Positions 47,801-60,705 of a DNA stretch of 64,000 nt are shown here, piece after piece. Origin of the DNA: Turnera subulata (Eukaryota > Streptophyta > Magnoliopsida > Malpighiales > Passifloraceae). The notes beneath the pieces were generated by a model. The model searched no databases, was not told the origin of the DNA, and worked only from the letters and a program-made list of their open reading frames with translations. Location: assembly GCA_028386065.3 (NCBI GenBank), contig JAKUCV010007199.1, positions 1 to 64,000 of the forward strand, read 5' to 3'. The number at the start of each line of letters is the position of its first letter. The first letter of the stretch is position 1. Position numbers and translations under genes: made by a program.

Positions 47801-50800
47801 CACCCCTCCTTCCAGCCATTTCTGCAGAATCCACATCCAATTGACCATCTATGAACCTTCTGCCATCACCAGACTGACCCATTCTTCCAGATATCAATGA
47901 TTCATCAGTTGATGTCCGAGTCATGCGCCTCAAGTTTCCATTAACTCCCTGCATATCCATCATAGTCCAATCATGATCATCTCCTATATCTTGCCTATTT
48001 AGCAGCAACAGATCATGGCCCACGGTGTTTTTTCGTCTTTGTACTCGAGCCTCCTTTTCCATCTCAAATGTACCTTGGTTAACGGCACGCTCAGCTTCAT
48101 CAGCATCTTTGAGTAAATATGTTTGAAATGCCTGCCAGTGTCCAGTATCCTCCTTTCCATAAACAGTTCCTTCCCTGTCAGATGAATTACCCTTATCCAC
48201 AGATTTTGAAAGGCTCCCTTTCCGTTTAGAGGATCTCAGAGACTTGCCATGCTCTCCATCTTCCTCATCGATGTCAGAAGCAGAAGCAGATTCTGATTCA
48301 CTTCCAGATGAATCCTGCCTTTTTGAAGTGATGTAATTAATGTTCCGGATAACAACCTTACCAGATTGTCTTTTAGCTGACCGACTACCCTTCCTCCCTG
48401 GTTCTCGATTTCCTGAAGTTTCCTGCTCCAGCTCCAAATCATCCTGTGATCTAGTTTTAGGAGTATCCACCTCCCATGTTTCTGGTTCGACATTGCTATC
48501 CATGGAATGCCTTCTCGACCTCCTCCTTTGACCGGCATGGAGTCTAGGATCCTCCCCTGATGAATATGATGGTGGAAAAACTGGGCCATTTCCAGGATAA
48601 TTCTGATAGTAAGGGATGCCTTGCATGGGATAACCTTGAAAGACAGGTGGTGCACCAGGAGGGGAATGCATAGGCCAAGGAGGGAACATAAGATGCGGAA
48701 ACTGGCCTTGAAAATATTCTTGGTGGCCCGGTGGTGGTTGTTGATCCACTGGAGGCTTTTGATCTAGTAGCAGTGCACAAGTCAACATTTGGAAGAAAAA
48801 AGAGGCATAAACCATATTGTTATTGAGATGATGGAGATAAGTGTTATAATAACCAATGGCATCCTAATTCTTAAAAACTTTTCAACTCACAGGTCATTTC
48901 TTAAGCCCATATCAAGAGTAGCATCTCTAATTTTTTTCTTTTCCCCACTATTTGAATTTCCACCAAAACCTTGGATACACAAATGCAGATTCAGAAAAAT
49001 TGTAGGGATAATCTCTTTTTCTCTAAAAGTTCCACATATCCTATCAATGCCTGCATATTAAGCATGCATAACCTTGGAGATGTGAAATGGCATACATATA
49101 TAGAAGCATGCATCATGTATTTGCATTACATACAACTACCACGATAGTAGAATATGTTTCATCTTTGGAAATTTTTTTACATTCTAAGCTAGTACCTGAA
49201 CTTGGAGAAACGCCTGCTTTTCCATTACTGTCTAAAGCTTCAGGGAACTGCTTGCTGGCACCGTTAGAAAAAACAATGCCTGACGTATTCATGGAAGCAA
49301 AGTCTGACCGGCTAGACATTGCTTCTGCTGCTTCAATTTCAACCCACTGGCCGGTTTCATGCTTTCTTTTCCATAACTCCATAAATTTCAAACATGCATC
49401 CCTGTTGTCATTCAGGACTCATGAGTGAAACCACAATATAATTATTCTTCAGCAATACAATTCTGCCAAAAGAGATTTCTACAGGAGAGTATTTCTCAAT
49501 TGCCAAAAAAATCGAAGATTCAAAAGCCAGAGAAATGTTGCTTACATCAAGCGTGAGGCTCCAAAACTTTCAGAAAATGACAGCAAAGGAGGCATGTGAT
49601 CAATATCATAACCAGCAGCCACAGCACGTGCAAAGGCCATGCCTTGCTCTTTCTGCAGCACAGTCCTCCGTGTATCGAGAACTTTCATAAGCTGAACTCT
49701 GTTTATGCAGAGACCAAAACACAGCGATCAATGCTACTGATTGTGATGAAAACAAGTTATTTGGTCATTCTTTTCAGGATGAGAGGAAGAGGAGCAAAAT
49801 AAGCAAAGATGTAATGGTGGAGCAGAAGTTATTGCTCTGCCTGCAATCTGATGAAAAAATAGCAATGAAAACATGACACTAGCAGACTTAAACAAAATTA
49901 AAAGATGGTCGTTTGCACTCGTCATGTTGGATTGTATTTCAGGCATGAAAAAGTAGTTTGCCCCAATGACAGCACGCCTGCCCTTAAGTGCTAAATTGTG
50001 AAGTTATCATTAATATGTGAAATCAAATCAGGTTCATAAATTCTGAACTAATAGGCATTATCAGAAGCAAGAAAAGCTAAAAGGAGAAAAGAAAAAATGA
50101 GCTTGTTACAGCTGTTATATTGTGCACATAGTATATAATCATAAAGCCACTATAACTCAATCAACTTCTCTTTCATAATGTTCTTATTGATGGTAACCAA
50201 TCTACATACTTTGAATTTCCCTCCTGCACAGTTGAACCATTTGATTCAGGGGGACGTGCACCAGGCTGCCAGACATCAAAGGAACCAAATTAAAGAAATG
50301 CAGAGAAGCACAATAGTCTACTTCTCACTCACTGAAAATTTAATGATGATGAGGATCTAGGGTTCACTCACACTGTACAGAACAATTGCTTTCTCCTCAT
50401 TAGAATCTGTTGGAGGCCTGCTACCTGTTAAAAACATCTACTATTAGTGGTAGCCAAGACCAGCACAGATACCATCAAAGCAATATGATTACTTTCATGT
50501 CATCCATACATAAGAAAGAGGGATGTAGGGCGGGAGGGACAAAACAAATTCAACTTTCAGAAATATAGAGGGTAAACAATGGAGAAGAAAGAAACGGAAG
50601 AAGAATGAAATCATGTTCAGAAAGGAGGAGGAAAAAAGGACAAGGGACATCTCCAAACAGTACCTTCAATGCGTACGGTAGGTTTTTGCTGATGGTCATT
50701 AACCTGAAATTGAAGAAAATTTTAACTGAATTACAAGTTCGGAGTTATAGACCACAGGCTTCTTAATAATTTTACTTACTGTGCTCAATCCAATATCATT

Positions 50801-52086
50801 GTTGCTTTGAATTGCAATTGCCTCTTCAATCTGCAAGATTTCTGATTCTAAAGTGTACACCCGCTCCAAGACCTCTGGGGTACTGACAAAGCGAACGAAC
50901 CTATAAAACAAAACATATTAGTCAGCACCAAGAGTAGGGGTAACAAAAATGAGAAATAGCATTCGTTCTGTCTAAGGAGCTCAATTTCAGGGGAAAACCC
51001 AACACTGTCGCTAAGAAACATAAACACTGCTGAACCAGTAGTGATTTCACAACAAGACTGGGATGAAAACCATACAATCAATCGAAAGGAAACTTTTACC
51101 ATCAAAATCAACCGGGGTCAATGCAAAAGCAAATATGGTTAATTCAAATCTTTTTACATATTGGTTCAATAATAGCATTGAAACTTTAATTAATTAGTCC
51201 ATCTTTCACTGGGATATCGATATCCATGGTGCAACAACATTTGAAACACATGTTTCTTCTATTCCTTTAGAGTTTTCAATTTTTATTCTTAGCTCATTAT
51301 GCAAAACTTCTGATTGAAAATTATTGTCATCGCAACTCATTAAAACGGTACACTAAGGACAAATGCACAACAGTGCTAATAACAAGAAGACTAAGGAAGA
51401 GGCACTAATATCCCACAAACCTCTCAACTGTTCCCTTGGTAAACCATGTTGCATCACTACCAGGATCCGGTTCAAGAATAATTGAATAACCCCCCTTGTC
51501 CATTTGATCTTGAGCGCTTTTCAAGTGGGCAAGAAATGGATTCACCAATCCAGATGCTATTTTCTCGGTCTTCCCATTCGCAGATATGATCAAGTCACAC
51601 CTTAAATATCAAGCACAATTAATACAAGTTCCCATATGGCAATGGCAAAACCAAAGACAAATCTTCCGAGAAATTCTCTGATAGACTTAACAATCTGATA
51701 AACAATCTTGAACCATGAATTAACTTAACCCCTAAACGCGCTAAATACATGCAAAATTTCACTCTTCCAGCCAAAATTTGAAGTCAACCAGTAAAGCATT
51801 TAGGCGTTCATCCCCATTTACAAAATGGTGGCAAAATATAAATGCAAGGATATCATATTCCAAGTTATAAACATCTACCAAGCACAAACCGAAATCCTTA
51901 TGCAAATCCCAGAAAGCTCATTTCCTTCAGTTTCAAATTCAAACATACGGTGACTATTCATTTTCAGGGGACAAAGTTTTTCAGCTCATGCCTCTTAATA
52001 ATGGTCTTCGTTTTCATATAGAAATACCTGGTCCGAGTTGGGGTGAGTTGGAAAACTGCCGAGTCAAGCCGAGTTGAGGACTTCAT
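44845..52086 (-). CDS. COP1-interacting protein 7 (CIP7)-like protein
   Basis: Twelve exons: 52086-52028, 51600-51421, 50900-50780, 50703-50664, 50424-50372, 50265-50210, 49698-49546, 49401-49196, 48763-47187, 47022-46072, 45764-45359 and 44912-44845. All junctions are GT-AG, phases match, and the total is 1,289 aa. The N-terminal 290 residues are the conserved part: MKSSTRLDSAVFQLTPTRTR, then DPGSDATWFTKGTVERFVRF and AAGYDIDHMPPLLSFSESFG. A Pro-rich stretch follows. The long exon is rich in Arg, Ser, Asp and Lys and ends in a basic coiled-coil-like segment continued by EEEEMKRLEALKLARQKR. A conserved C-terminal SKGFRRLLKFGKKSH lies at about 1222-1236. CIP7 was found as a COP1 partner that promotes light-induced genes in the nucleus; that this copy does so is inference. 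Confidence 0.92.
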
Positions 52087-54530
52087 TGTAGCCAAGCCAG
52101 GCAGCAAGAGATAATAAAGAGCTGATCTTTAACTCCCAATTACAGAAAACGAGATCCTCAAACCAGCAAATGGGAAAGGGGAAAGGAAGCAGAAGCTAAC
52201 AGAGAACGATAGCCTTTTCAACCATCTCTTTAAGTTAACTCTTCTTTCGGTTGACAAAATACCACCAACACACAAGACTTTGCTCGTAAGTGTAAAAAGA
52301 AAGAAGAAAGCTTCTTCAAAGCACCAAAGTTGCAGCCTTGCAGAGGAGGAAACACAAAGCAAAAGGCTCACAGGAAGAAAAGTTTTTATATATTAGAGAG
52401 TGAAATAAGAGAAACCCATCAAGGGAAGAAGAGAGAGAGCGAAAAAGAAGAGAGCTTTGGATACCAACTGGACAGTGAGGACGGGAACAGTGGGAAATTT
52501 TTGTTGTTTGATAGAACCAAAAAGTGTGACGTTATTGAGAGACACTGTTGAATTGAATTATTATATTAATTTTTGCAGAAGTAGATAGGGAAAGTGACCG
52601 AAGGGTAGATTAGGAACTGTAAGAAGTAACGGCAGTAGTGACAAGGACAGCCAACGGAACGGGATTAAGATGGAGAAGAGTTTTGTCTTTTTCTTGGGTC
52701 AAAAGGGGTATGAAGATTTGGTTATTTCATCATCATTGTCTCTCCTTTTTTTTTTCTTTTTTATCATTATTTGTGCCTAGCTCTTTGTAAATTTAGTCAA
52801 GATCTTGCTATAAGTGAATTATCTTTTGTAATTTTTATGATAAATATCCTAATTGAGAAGTTATTGTTATATTTTTCTAGTTATTTCGTATACATGCATG
52901 GTAGGATTAATGTAGGAAAAATTTGTTGCTAAATGTTGCATATATAATAATGCCCCATACATAATCTACAAATAAGGGATCATTTGCAGAAACGTTTAAT
53001 ATGGATATTAGGCCTAACAAACAAACCTTATCATTTCTTTTCGAACATCAACCAAAACCTTTTTTTTTTTTTTGGAGAATAACATCAACCAAGTCTTTTG
53101 TTGGCTATGAATAAAACTTTTTGGTTTTTGCCCATCAATACAGTAAAATCAGCACAGGAAAAAAATAATTTACTAAGTTATTTGTAGGATATTTTAGAGT
53201 GGACTAGACAATGACTGATTCCTTCTTGATTTCTTTTTCTGTTTGTAATCGCTTGTTGTTAAAAGACCTGGAAAATGATGATGGAGAATTGAGTTTAATT
53301 ACCCTTATACCCTTAAAAATATTGAAGTACCCTTACAACCTCCACCCTCCAACGTTACTTTTTTGTAGGTCTGCTTTTATTTTTTTAGTCCCTGTAATTA
53401 GATTCGCTCGAGTTTTACTAAAAAAAAAACAAAAAGCTTGTCCCCATATACTTTGATGGAGCATTTCTTATTCAAAGTACATGATTTCTTTTTGAAAGAT
53501 ATGAACATAACATGTTTGGTGGAGTTAGTCAAAACCCAACAAGCACGTCTTTAGCCTCAAGAAGAATTCTATACCTTAAATCCCAAAAAAGAGAATACTT
53601 CTGTTTAATGTTCGGTGGAATTAGTCAAAACCCAACAAGCACAGCCTCGAGAAGGAATTTTACACCTTTTGTTTATTATACAACACAATGTTAGAAGATT
53701 TAAAAGATTCTCTGTACATTCATATACATGGTATATTGTTTTATACAACAATGTAAGTATTTCGACCAAAAAAAACCAACAATGTTAAGGTATCTTTCTT
53801 TTCAAACATAAAAAGTTAAGATTTAAGATATATTAGTATTCTGGACATGGAGAAGGATTCCAAGTGGGTATAATTTTTTTTTTTTTGGGACCAAGTGGCT
53901 ATAAATTCAATGAACCGTATGATCACATCTCTAATTCTTCTTCTTTTTCTTTTTTGAAGTAAACTCATCTTCGTCGTGACTACAGCTTCCATTATGATCT
54001 TTTATCCCTAAAAGAAGGGATGCATCAATTTGCATAAGCAGGGATGCGATAGGGGTCAAAATTTTTCCTCTCTGTTCAATAAAAATCATGTAAAAGAAGC
54101 AACGCCATTCCTTAATCATGATTTGCAACTATGCAGGATAAATTGTTCTTTTTAGATACAAGTTGTAGATCACTTGGAATATAAAAAATAAAAAAATTCA
54201 ATAATTTATACCCACAGAATAGTCATTAGTAAGCAGTAAATATACATTTGACACCATAAGTAACTCTACGTCATTATTTTCCTTTTCTGAATAATCTAAA
54301 CAAAATGGCAGCAAAATTGACCTGATTGCTAATGTGCGAGAAATGCTAAAAAATCTGAAACATGGACTTCAATTTGTGCGCATGTCATTAATTAATGGTT
54401 CTAGTACTTTTCAACTTGTCGACAGTGCAAGAGGTATGGGATGGGATACATGTTGTATTATATTATAAAAAAGAAAAGGAAAAAAAAAGGGAAGAAAAGG
54501 CAAAAATAATCCTAGAGGTACAAATTCTAC
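52087..54530. other. Promoter of the CIP7-like gene and intergenic sequence
   Basis: 52087-52560 is the likely leader and promoter of the minus-strand gene. The rest is AT-rich. A 53512-53645 stretch contains two copies of a phrase with TTAGTCAAAACCCAACAAGC (about 53526 and 53622), a small local duplication. No gene recognised. Confidence 0.4.
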
Positions 54531-54534
54531 ATAC

Positions 54535-55216
54535 CAATAATGCTAGAGTTATTAAAATTTTGTTACTAAAGAGTGTGTTACTAACACATGTGGCATGTGC
54601 CACATCATATAAATTTAAAAACTCTCCACGTCATTATTGTTTCTTTTCTCCCATCATCTTTTTTGTAATTTGTTTCTTTTCTCCCTTCATCTTTTTTTCT
54701 AATTAGATTAATTAAAATCAGTATTGCTTTTCACGAATAAATGGCAATTTTTCTTTCTTCAGTCTTGTTTTCCTTACCTCTTTTTGCAATATTGTTTCAT
54801 TACCACCGACATAAATCCTCCATCATGCCTTTTTTTTCCCGGTTTTGTTTTGCCTTTATTGCCTTGAACATAAACCCTATTAGAATTCCGTGGGATTAAT
54901 GTTTTGGATTGGGGATTTGGGGATTGTAAAACTAGGGTTTATGCAAAGGCTAATGACAAGATTGGAAGGTTGAAAGCATGATGAGTGAAAGTTGGAAGAA
55001 AAATTTAGGAAAAAAATCGTTATAATAAATATGAGTTAAAGATGGAATATAATAAATAGGAGTTAAAGAGAAATAATTTCATATTTAATTGGATAATGAT
55101 GTGGCACATGCCATGTTTATTAGTAAAAGATTTTTAATAAATTAATTAGATAATGATGTGGCACATGCCACATGTGCACTCTTACTAACAAAATCTTAAT
55201 AACTCTAGCATTATTG
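54535..55216. mobile_element. MITE-like element with long terminal inverted repeats
   Basis: The left end begins CAATAATGCTAGAGTTATTA (54535) and the right end is its reverse complement, finishing CTCTAGCATTATTG (55216). The inverted repeats extend about 75 bp, through GTGGCATGTGCCACATCAT, with a few mismatches and indels. ATAC occurs on both sides (54531-54534 and 55217-55220), a possible 4-bp target duplication. No transposase ORF lies within the 682 bp. An inner direct copy of GATAATGATGTGGCACATGC appears at about 55095 and 55150. The superfamily is unclear. Confidence 0.75.
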
Positions 55217-55220
55217 ATAC

Positions 55221-57104
55221 ACTATATACAGGCCTGAAAATTGACACGTTCAATGCACAATTGCCCATATATCAAAGAAAAAGCAATCAAAAAAATTATT
55301 CAGGAGCATCCTGACGGTGCCATTCCCCCTTGCGCTTTGGCAGGTACTATCCTTCCAATTCTTTTATCACTTTTCTGTAGCAATTTGATTGGAGGTTTCT
55401 ATGGGGAAATCAAGTTATGTTTCTTTGAACATAATCAAGTTATGCTTGTGGGCACTCATATTTATATCTAGTGTTTCGATTATCCATTTTTTTATATGGG
55501 TAGGCCACTCTAATTAAATTTTCTTTTTTATAGGACAAAACACGCTAACTGCGGAAGGTAAACAGAAACCAAAAAAAAAAAAAAGGTTTCAAAATGATTT
55601 TAAATTTGCAGTAGGGCCGCATGTACTCCAAAATTCTGGACATGGAGCTTGGCTCTCTACCAGCTACGAAGAAAAATAATGAAGAACTTTGTCCTGTACC
55701 CTATCAATATAATATTGGAATTAGTATCTTCTTTTCACTAGGCATGATGGTTGTTCAAATCTTTTTTATTTATATATGCATCTCATCATTTATTCTTAGC
55801 CTGGATGGGAAAGAAGAGGGGTTTTGTATTCTTAGATTGGATTGCAGCATTATGAATAGTTTCTTCATATAATTTTTTCCCTTAAAAATTCTTATGGAAT
55901 CAATCACATCTCTATCAAAGGGGACATCAAATATGATTGCGCACTTGTGCTCTATTCTTTTTTTTTTGGTTAAGCATTAGTAGCAGTTTTTTGCCTGCCA
56001 CCTCCCATTGAAAATTTCATGTATATGCGGCCCCCAACTATATATGGACAACATAAAACTTTAAAATGGCTCTATAGATATCACTCTGGAAACGGAAAAA
56101 GCTGCCAACTTCTTGAAATCCTTTTGATTATGATTGCTGGAATATAACCTTGAGATCAAAGGATCAAGGGTTTCAATGATCGGTTAACTTATCATACCAA
56201 CCTCTCCATCAATGAAAGGCTAGCTTCCAGGGAAGAAATGCGCAATCATTGACGTTTGCATTGCTTTCACTTGATAGCAAAGGAGGGAATTTGTATCGTT
56301 ACTTAATTTCTTTTTTTTTTGGGTCTTTTCTGCAGTATCAAACAGGAGATCATCAATCATGCACTTGATAAATAAATCCTTATATTATATGTTCTAAATT
56401 CATAATTCTCAACTTTTTCCCTGGCAAAGGTTCCAGATGAACTTAAAGATAATGTACCAAAAAGAAAAACACCATCACCATATATTTTTAAAAGGATGTT
56501 CTGCTGAAGTGCTTGGCTTCATCTGTTGAATTGATTATGAATATGAAAGTTCTTTGCACAGGAAATATTGAAAAACTCTGCATTTTCTCCGCTGTCCTCA
56601 TCAAGAGACAATTAACAATAAATATGGTCGACCCTATTCTCCAAATTTACTTAGTGGCACACTGACACTACAACAAACCCAAATTGATAAGACACACGAT
56701 ATGACCATCTCTGGATCCCCACTTAGTCTTTTGTTCTCGTGTACCTACCTAGCCAGAGACTCGATAATAGCATTTGAAGGCAGGGCAGTTCAGAAAAGGA
56801 CCACATTCTTAAGTGATCATTGGCAGTGCTTTGATGTAGTTGAACGAGAACGACTGGACATCTCTGGTTTGGCTAGAACTGGATTTTGATGACTTCAGCT
56901 ATTTCTCTCTTTTCTTGATTAGAAAAAAAAAAAAATGTATCTCTCATTGGCATACCTAAGCTTGGATTAAGCTTGCCAGTCCCTAGCCCAATTTACAAGT
57001 CCTAGCCCAAGAAGCAAACAGAGAACTCATATTCGTTGCTCTTAATATTGTAGTCATAATCCATACTAGCTCTCAAAGCCCATTCACTTTACCTACCAAC
57101 TGTA
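55221..57104. other. Intergenic sequence
   Basis: Several short ORFs (for example near 55241, 55621 and 56701) show no recognised motif or splice partner. No RNA gene seen. Confidence 0.35.
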
Positions 57105-57252
57105 TACATTTGCTTGGTTTTCCACCTTGTGTGGGGCTGAGGTCGTGGGTTCGATCCCGACCGGTGTTGTGTTGAGTTAGAATTTAGGTTAGAATAGGAT
57201 AGAGTAGGATTTCTCTGTGATCCAAAAAAAAAAAAATACATTTGCTTGGTTT
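57105..57252 (+). mobile_element. SINE insertion with 16-bp target duplication
   Basis: A 116-bp body (57121-57236) contains the B box GGTTCGATCC (57148-57157) in a tRNA-like GTGGGTTCGATCCCGACC context and ends in 14 A's. It is flanked by perfect 16-bp copies of TACATTTGCTTGGTTT at 57105-57120 and 57237-57252. The A box region is missing or very short, so it is probably 5'-truncated. Perfect duplications indicate a recent insertion. Confidence 0.85.
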
Positions 57253-57459
57253 CAAGGTCATGAAAGACTAGTACAATTCTAAAAAAAAAAAAAAAGTTAA
57301 GACTAATAGATGACTTTATTTAAATCTGATAGCTAGATACATGTGAATTGGAAGAAAAGGAAATGAATAGTCATGTAAACTTGCCACATCCATTGCAATT
57401 GGCTTGATGTGCTTATTGTAAAAATTTCTTGTGGCACATACATATTAATTGTCACTCTA

Positions 57460-58794
57460 CTAGTATCCCATAGAAAACTGGCGATCATGTTTTCTCATGA
57501 TTACGCTCCCAATATTAGAAAAACTCTTGTAGGCCGTCTTCTCGGCATGGGATTCTTTTGATGGACTAATGGCAGCCAGTTTTGAGCGAATCCCACTGAT
57601 AAAACCTCCTTGTTTGTCCTCCTCGTCATCTTCAGAGTCCAGCAAAGAATCGGTTTCTTGAATCACAGGGCAATCCTTGATGCAGGACCCTTCAGTTCCC
57701 TCCTTACTGATCCTTGGCGAGGTTATTACAGTCTTGGGATCTTCTATCTCTCCTTGTGTAGGAGATAGTAGTGAGCTTAAGTCAACTGGGTCGTTACATG
57801 TAGAGCCTGTGGTAGAGAATGAGCCAAAAGATGAAGTTGCTGATGAGGTCGCTGATGATGGAGGTGATGGTGATAGTGAAGCAGAACTTGCCACAAAACT
57901 TCCGAATCCTTCGATTCCTTTTGTTATTCTCAGAGCTTTCAAACGTGCTTCTCTAAGTGTGTCTCCTCCGTTTAGAAGTTTAATTATGTTGTCTGATCTC
58001 TTTTGCATACTAGCTCCCCAGTTGAAGCTGCAATATATATAATTAATACAGGAAAAGAATTAACAAAAGTGATGACCATGTGATGAGGACATTTTGGTAT
58101 GCATGATTATGATGTTTTCCTGCTGAATATATTATCTATTACCCTTTTTCATCTATGTATTGAAATCTTCCAAGTTCTTCAATGATATCAATATCCTCAA
58201 AAAACTCTATGTCACAAATCAAAGAAATATATGTTGCTCACAAGAGTGACAGCCTATTCGTGCATAAACATGTGGAATATTAATTAAGGTAGCAATCATT
58301 AAAACAAACAATAAACGTATCTACAAATGCAAACAATTAATATTGGATCAATTCTTGTAATTAAATAATTAGAGTGGGAACTTGCCTATTATGAAGAAGG
58401 TCAACAATTCTCCAATAATCATCCACATCACACGAGGCCTCAGCTATTGTAGCCATCGTCTTAGCATCAGGACATACTGGATCGTTACTTGTTACCTCCT
58501 CAGCTAACCTAGAAAATCGCACGAAAAGCTCAAAAGTTAGCCTTAAAGAATTCTGAAATTATAGTTTTCTTTGCACAATAATCCCATGCATTATATATAT
58601 ATATTATATATATATATATATATATTTCATGATCAGTTATAATTAATGATGAGGAAGAAAGAATATCCAAGAATAGAAAAGGCTTACAGTTCAGCCTCTG
58701 ATACATCAGTCAAGGCCAGCCTAGCAGTTTTGTATTTTTCCTGTATAAAAGACTGTGCTCGCTTCTTGATCTGGTTTAATAACAAGCTTCCCAT
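57460..58794 (-). CDS. ENTH-domain (epsin-like) protein gene, apparently lacking one internal exon
   Basis: Exons seen: 58794-58688, 58508-58386, 58206-58143 and 58027-57460. Exon 1 starts MGSLLLNQIKKRAQSFIQEK; exon 2 carries EVTSNDP and EASCDVDDYWRIVDLLHNR; exon 3 IDIIEELGRFQYIDEKG; exon 4 FNWGASMQKRSDNIIKLL and a Ser/Pro-rich tail ending FSMGY. This is the ENTH fold of plant epsin-like proteins, which bind phosphoinositides and clathrin adaptors in vesicle budding. The helix segment that usually links exons 2 and 3 (family pattern around WKEWRQSYKALVLLEFLLTH) is absent from the 180 bp between them. Exon 2 ends in phase 2 but exon 3 needs phase 1, so direct joining hits a stop. The donor after exon 2 is GC, not GT. 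It may be a pseudogene or give only truncated products. Confidence 0.7.
58591..58626. repeat. (AT)n microsatellite in the first intron of the ENTH gene
   Basis: About 36 bp of alternating TA with one interruption. Confidence 0.9.
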
Positions 58795-59909
58795 GAAGTC
58801 GATCTTTTAGTTACTAGAACAACCTTTCAAAAGCAACGTATATGTGGAGTTGTGATGAACCTTAACTTTGAAAACCTTCCCTAAGTGAATTTTCTTGCAC
58901 GAATTTTGACAAATAAGCCACTGATCAATCAGAATGCTTTCCAGTGAAGATGAAAAAAAGAAGAGACTCATAAAAGCACCTATTTCTTCAATAATGAATC
59001 CCCCAAATTCGTGATAGTTGGCCTTCACAAAAGATGCCTAAATGGAAGGAAAAGTTTATTTTACGGGCTACCACGTTTATAGCTCAGATTTTGTAGGGCA
59101 AATGGGTTAGACTTAGACCAAGTAATAGTGCAATAACGAAAACAAAAAGAGAAAATACATCAACTTTGACAGCATATATATATATGGGCCGTTATCTTGC
59201 CTATTAAAATTTCCCTATAAACTACACAGGAAAGATAAAGGAACAAGCGATCCACACAGTTCATCTTCCAATTTTTTTACTCGATCCTTTTTTTTTTTTG
59301 AGAAACTTTTTCACTCGATCCTTGTCAAATGTCAATAGGATGATTAACGTATTTATTTTATTCTTCTTAGAGGTAGATAATTAGTTTCTGCTAGTAATTA
59401 TTCTAATTTCATAATGAAATAGGTAAAAATTGAGCTTTTTAACATCATTACATAAATGATTCAATTTATATCTAAATGATTGTATAAAGTTAATTAATGC
59501 CTCATCAAACAAGAATAATTGATCTGTAATAGGCACAAAGGATGAAATTTTTTATTTTCCTGATCCTCATTGTTAGTTGTCAAATGAAACTTTTATTTTA
59601 ACAAACAACCTTAAAGAGTTCTTTCTTCCCCTCATAGGTCTATCTATTTTTCTAATTTAAGCATATTATCTAAGGAATGGATATAAAAATTGAAAATAGC
59701 TAGTGGTACAATTATTGTATAGATATTCTTAATAAAGTCAAATCTAAGGGCTCACAATACCAGAAAAACTTTGGGAAATTTTTCATATTCTGAGATGTGA
59801 GCTGTAGTTTCTTTTTTAATTGTACCTGTGCACTTTGATCTTAATAATGTTTTCTATTCATTAGTATAAAAAAGATGTAGTATTTTGACGGATATTATAA
59901 AGAAAAATT
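58795..59909. other. Promoter of the ENTH gene and intergenic sequence
   Basis: AT-rich, no exon recognised; the 58807-59028 minus-strand ORF has no motif. Confidence 0.35.
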
Positions 59910-60305
59910 TCGATATCAAGTAGCGAATTTTGTAAGGGATTTACATATTTGCGCCAAACTCCAGCGCAGCATAGGCAAGTAACGGATTTTATAAGGGATT
60001 TACATATTCGCGCCAAACTCTCGCGCAACGGATATAATAAGGGATTTACAGATAGGCAAGTAACGGATTTTGAAAGGCGCCAAACTCCAGCGCAACATAG
60101 GCAAATAATGGATTTTATAAGCGATTTACATATTCGCGCCAAACTCCCGCGCAACGAATATAATAAGGGATTTACATATAGACAAGTAACGGATTTTGTA
60201 AGGGACTTACATATTTGCGCCAAACTCCAACACAACATAGACAAGTAACCGATTTTATAAGGGATTTACATATTCGCGCCAAACCCCGCGCAACTTTACG
60301 CAACA
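59910..60305. repeat. Minisatellite with six GCGCCAAA cores
   Basis: Tandem units built from GTAACGGATTTTATAAGGGA, TTTACATATTCGCGCCAAAC and GCGCAACGGATATAATA. The core GCGCCAAA starts at 59951, 60010, 60077, 60136, 60217 and 60276, with spacings of 59, 67, 59, 81 and 59 bp; this suggests a dimeric higher-order unit. Read on the minus strand the core is TTTGGCGC, the E2F consensus. The array lies between the ENTH gene (about 1.1 kb away) and the zinc-finger gene (about 400 bp away). ORFs through it are periodic artefacts. Confidence 0.85.
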
Positions 60306-60705
60306 GATATAATAACGGTTTCTAATTAATCTTCCCTTGCAATTTTTATTGCGCCTTTCATCATAAATCTCTCATTAATATATTTCTCACAATTTCCGTC
60401 ACACAGCCATTTGCAAGACTAGTTTACCAACGTCTAGTTTCCGTTACAAAATCCCTCGTAGGGACACTCAACATGAGATGAATACATGAAGGAAGAATAT
60501 ATTCTATTATATTTTGAAAAGAAAAAGAACAATCTAAATCTGATTTATTAATTCTGACAAAACAAATGAGTAAAATTAAGAAAAGAAAAGGTACAAAAAA
60601 ACAAGCTTAGCATAAAAAAATAGCATAAAAAAAAGGGCAAGCTTTTCCCCGATTGCATGAACCCTGCTGTGTCTGTGTCTGTGTGTGTGTGTTTTTTTCC
60701 AGATT
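60306..60705. other. 3' region of the zinc-finger gene
   Basis: Probable 3' untranslated region of the minus-strand gene plus a short TG/CTG-rich run at about 60668-60691. No other gene seen. Confidence 0.4.

Noticed and set aside
57141..57160. tRNA-like T-arm sequence as a tRNA gene
   Set aside because: No acceptor, D or anticodon arm is present; poly-A tail and target duplications show that it belongs to a SINE.
59861..60248. ORFs on both strands with repeated peptides
   Set aside because: The peptide repeat only mirrors the minisatellite; no start context or domain.
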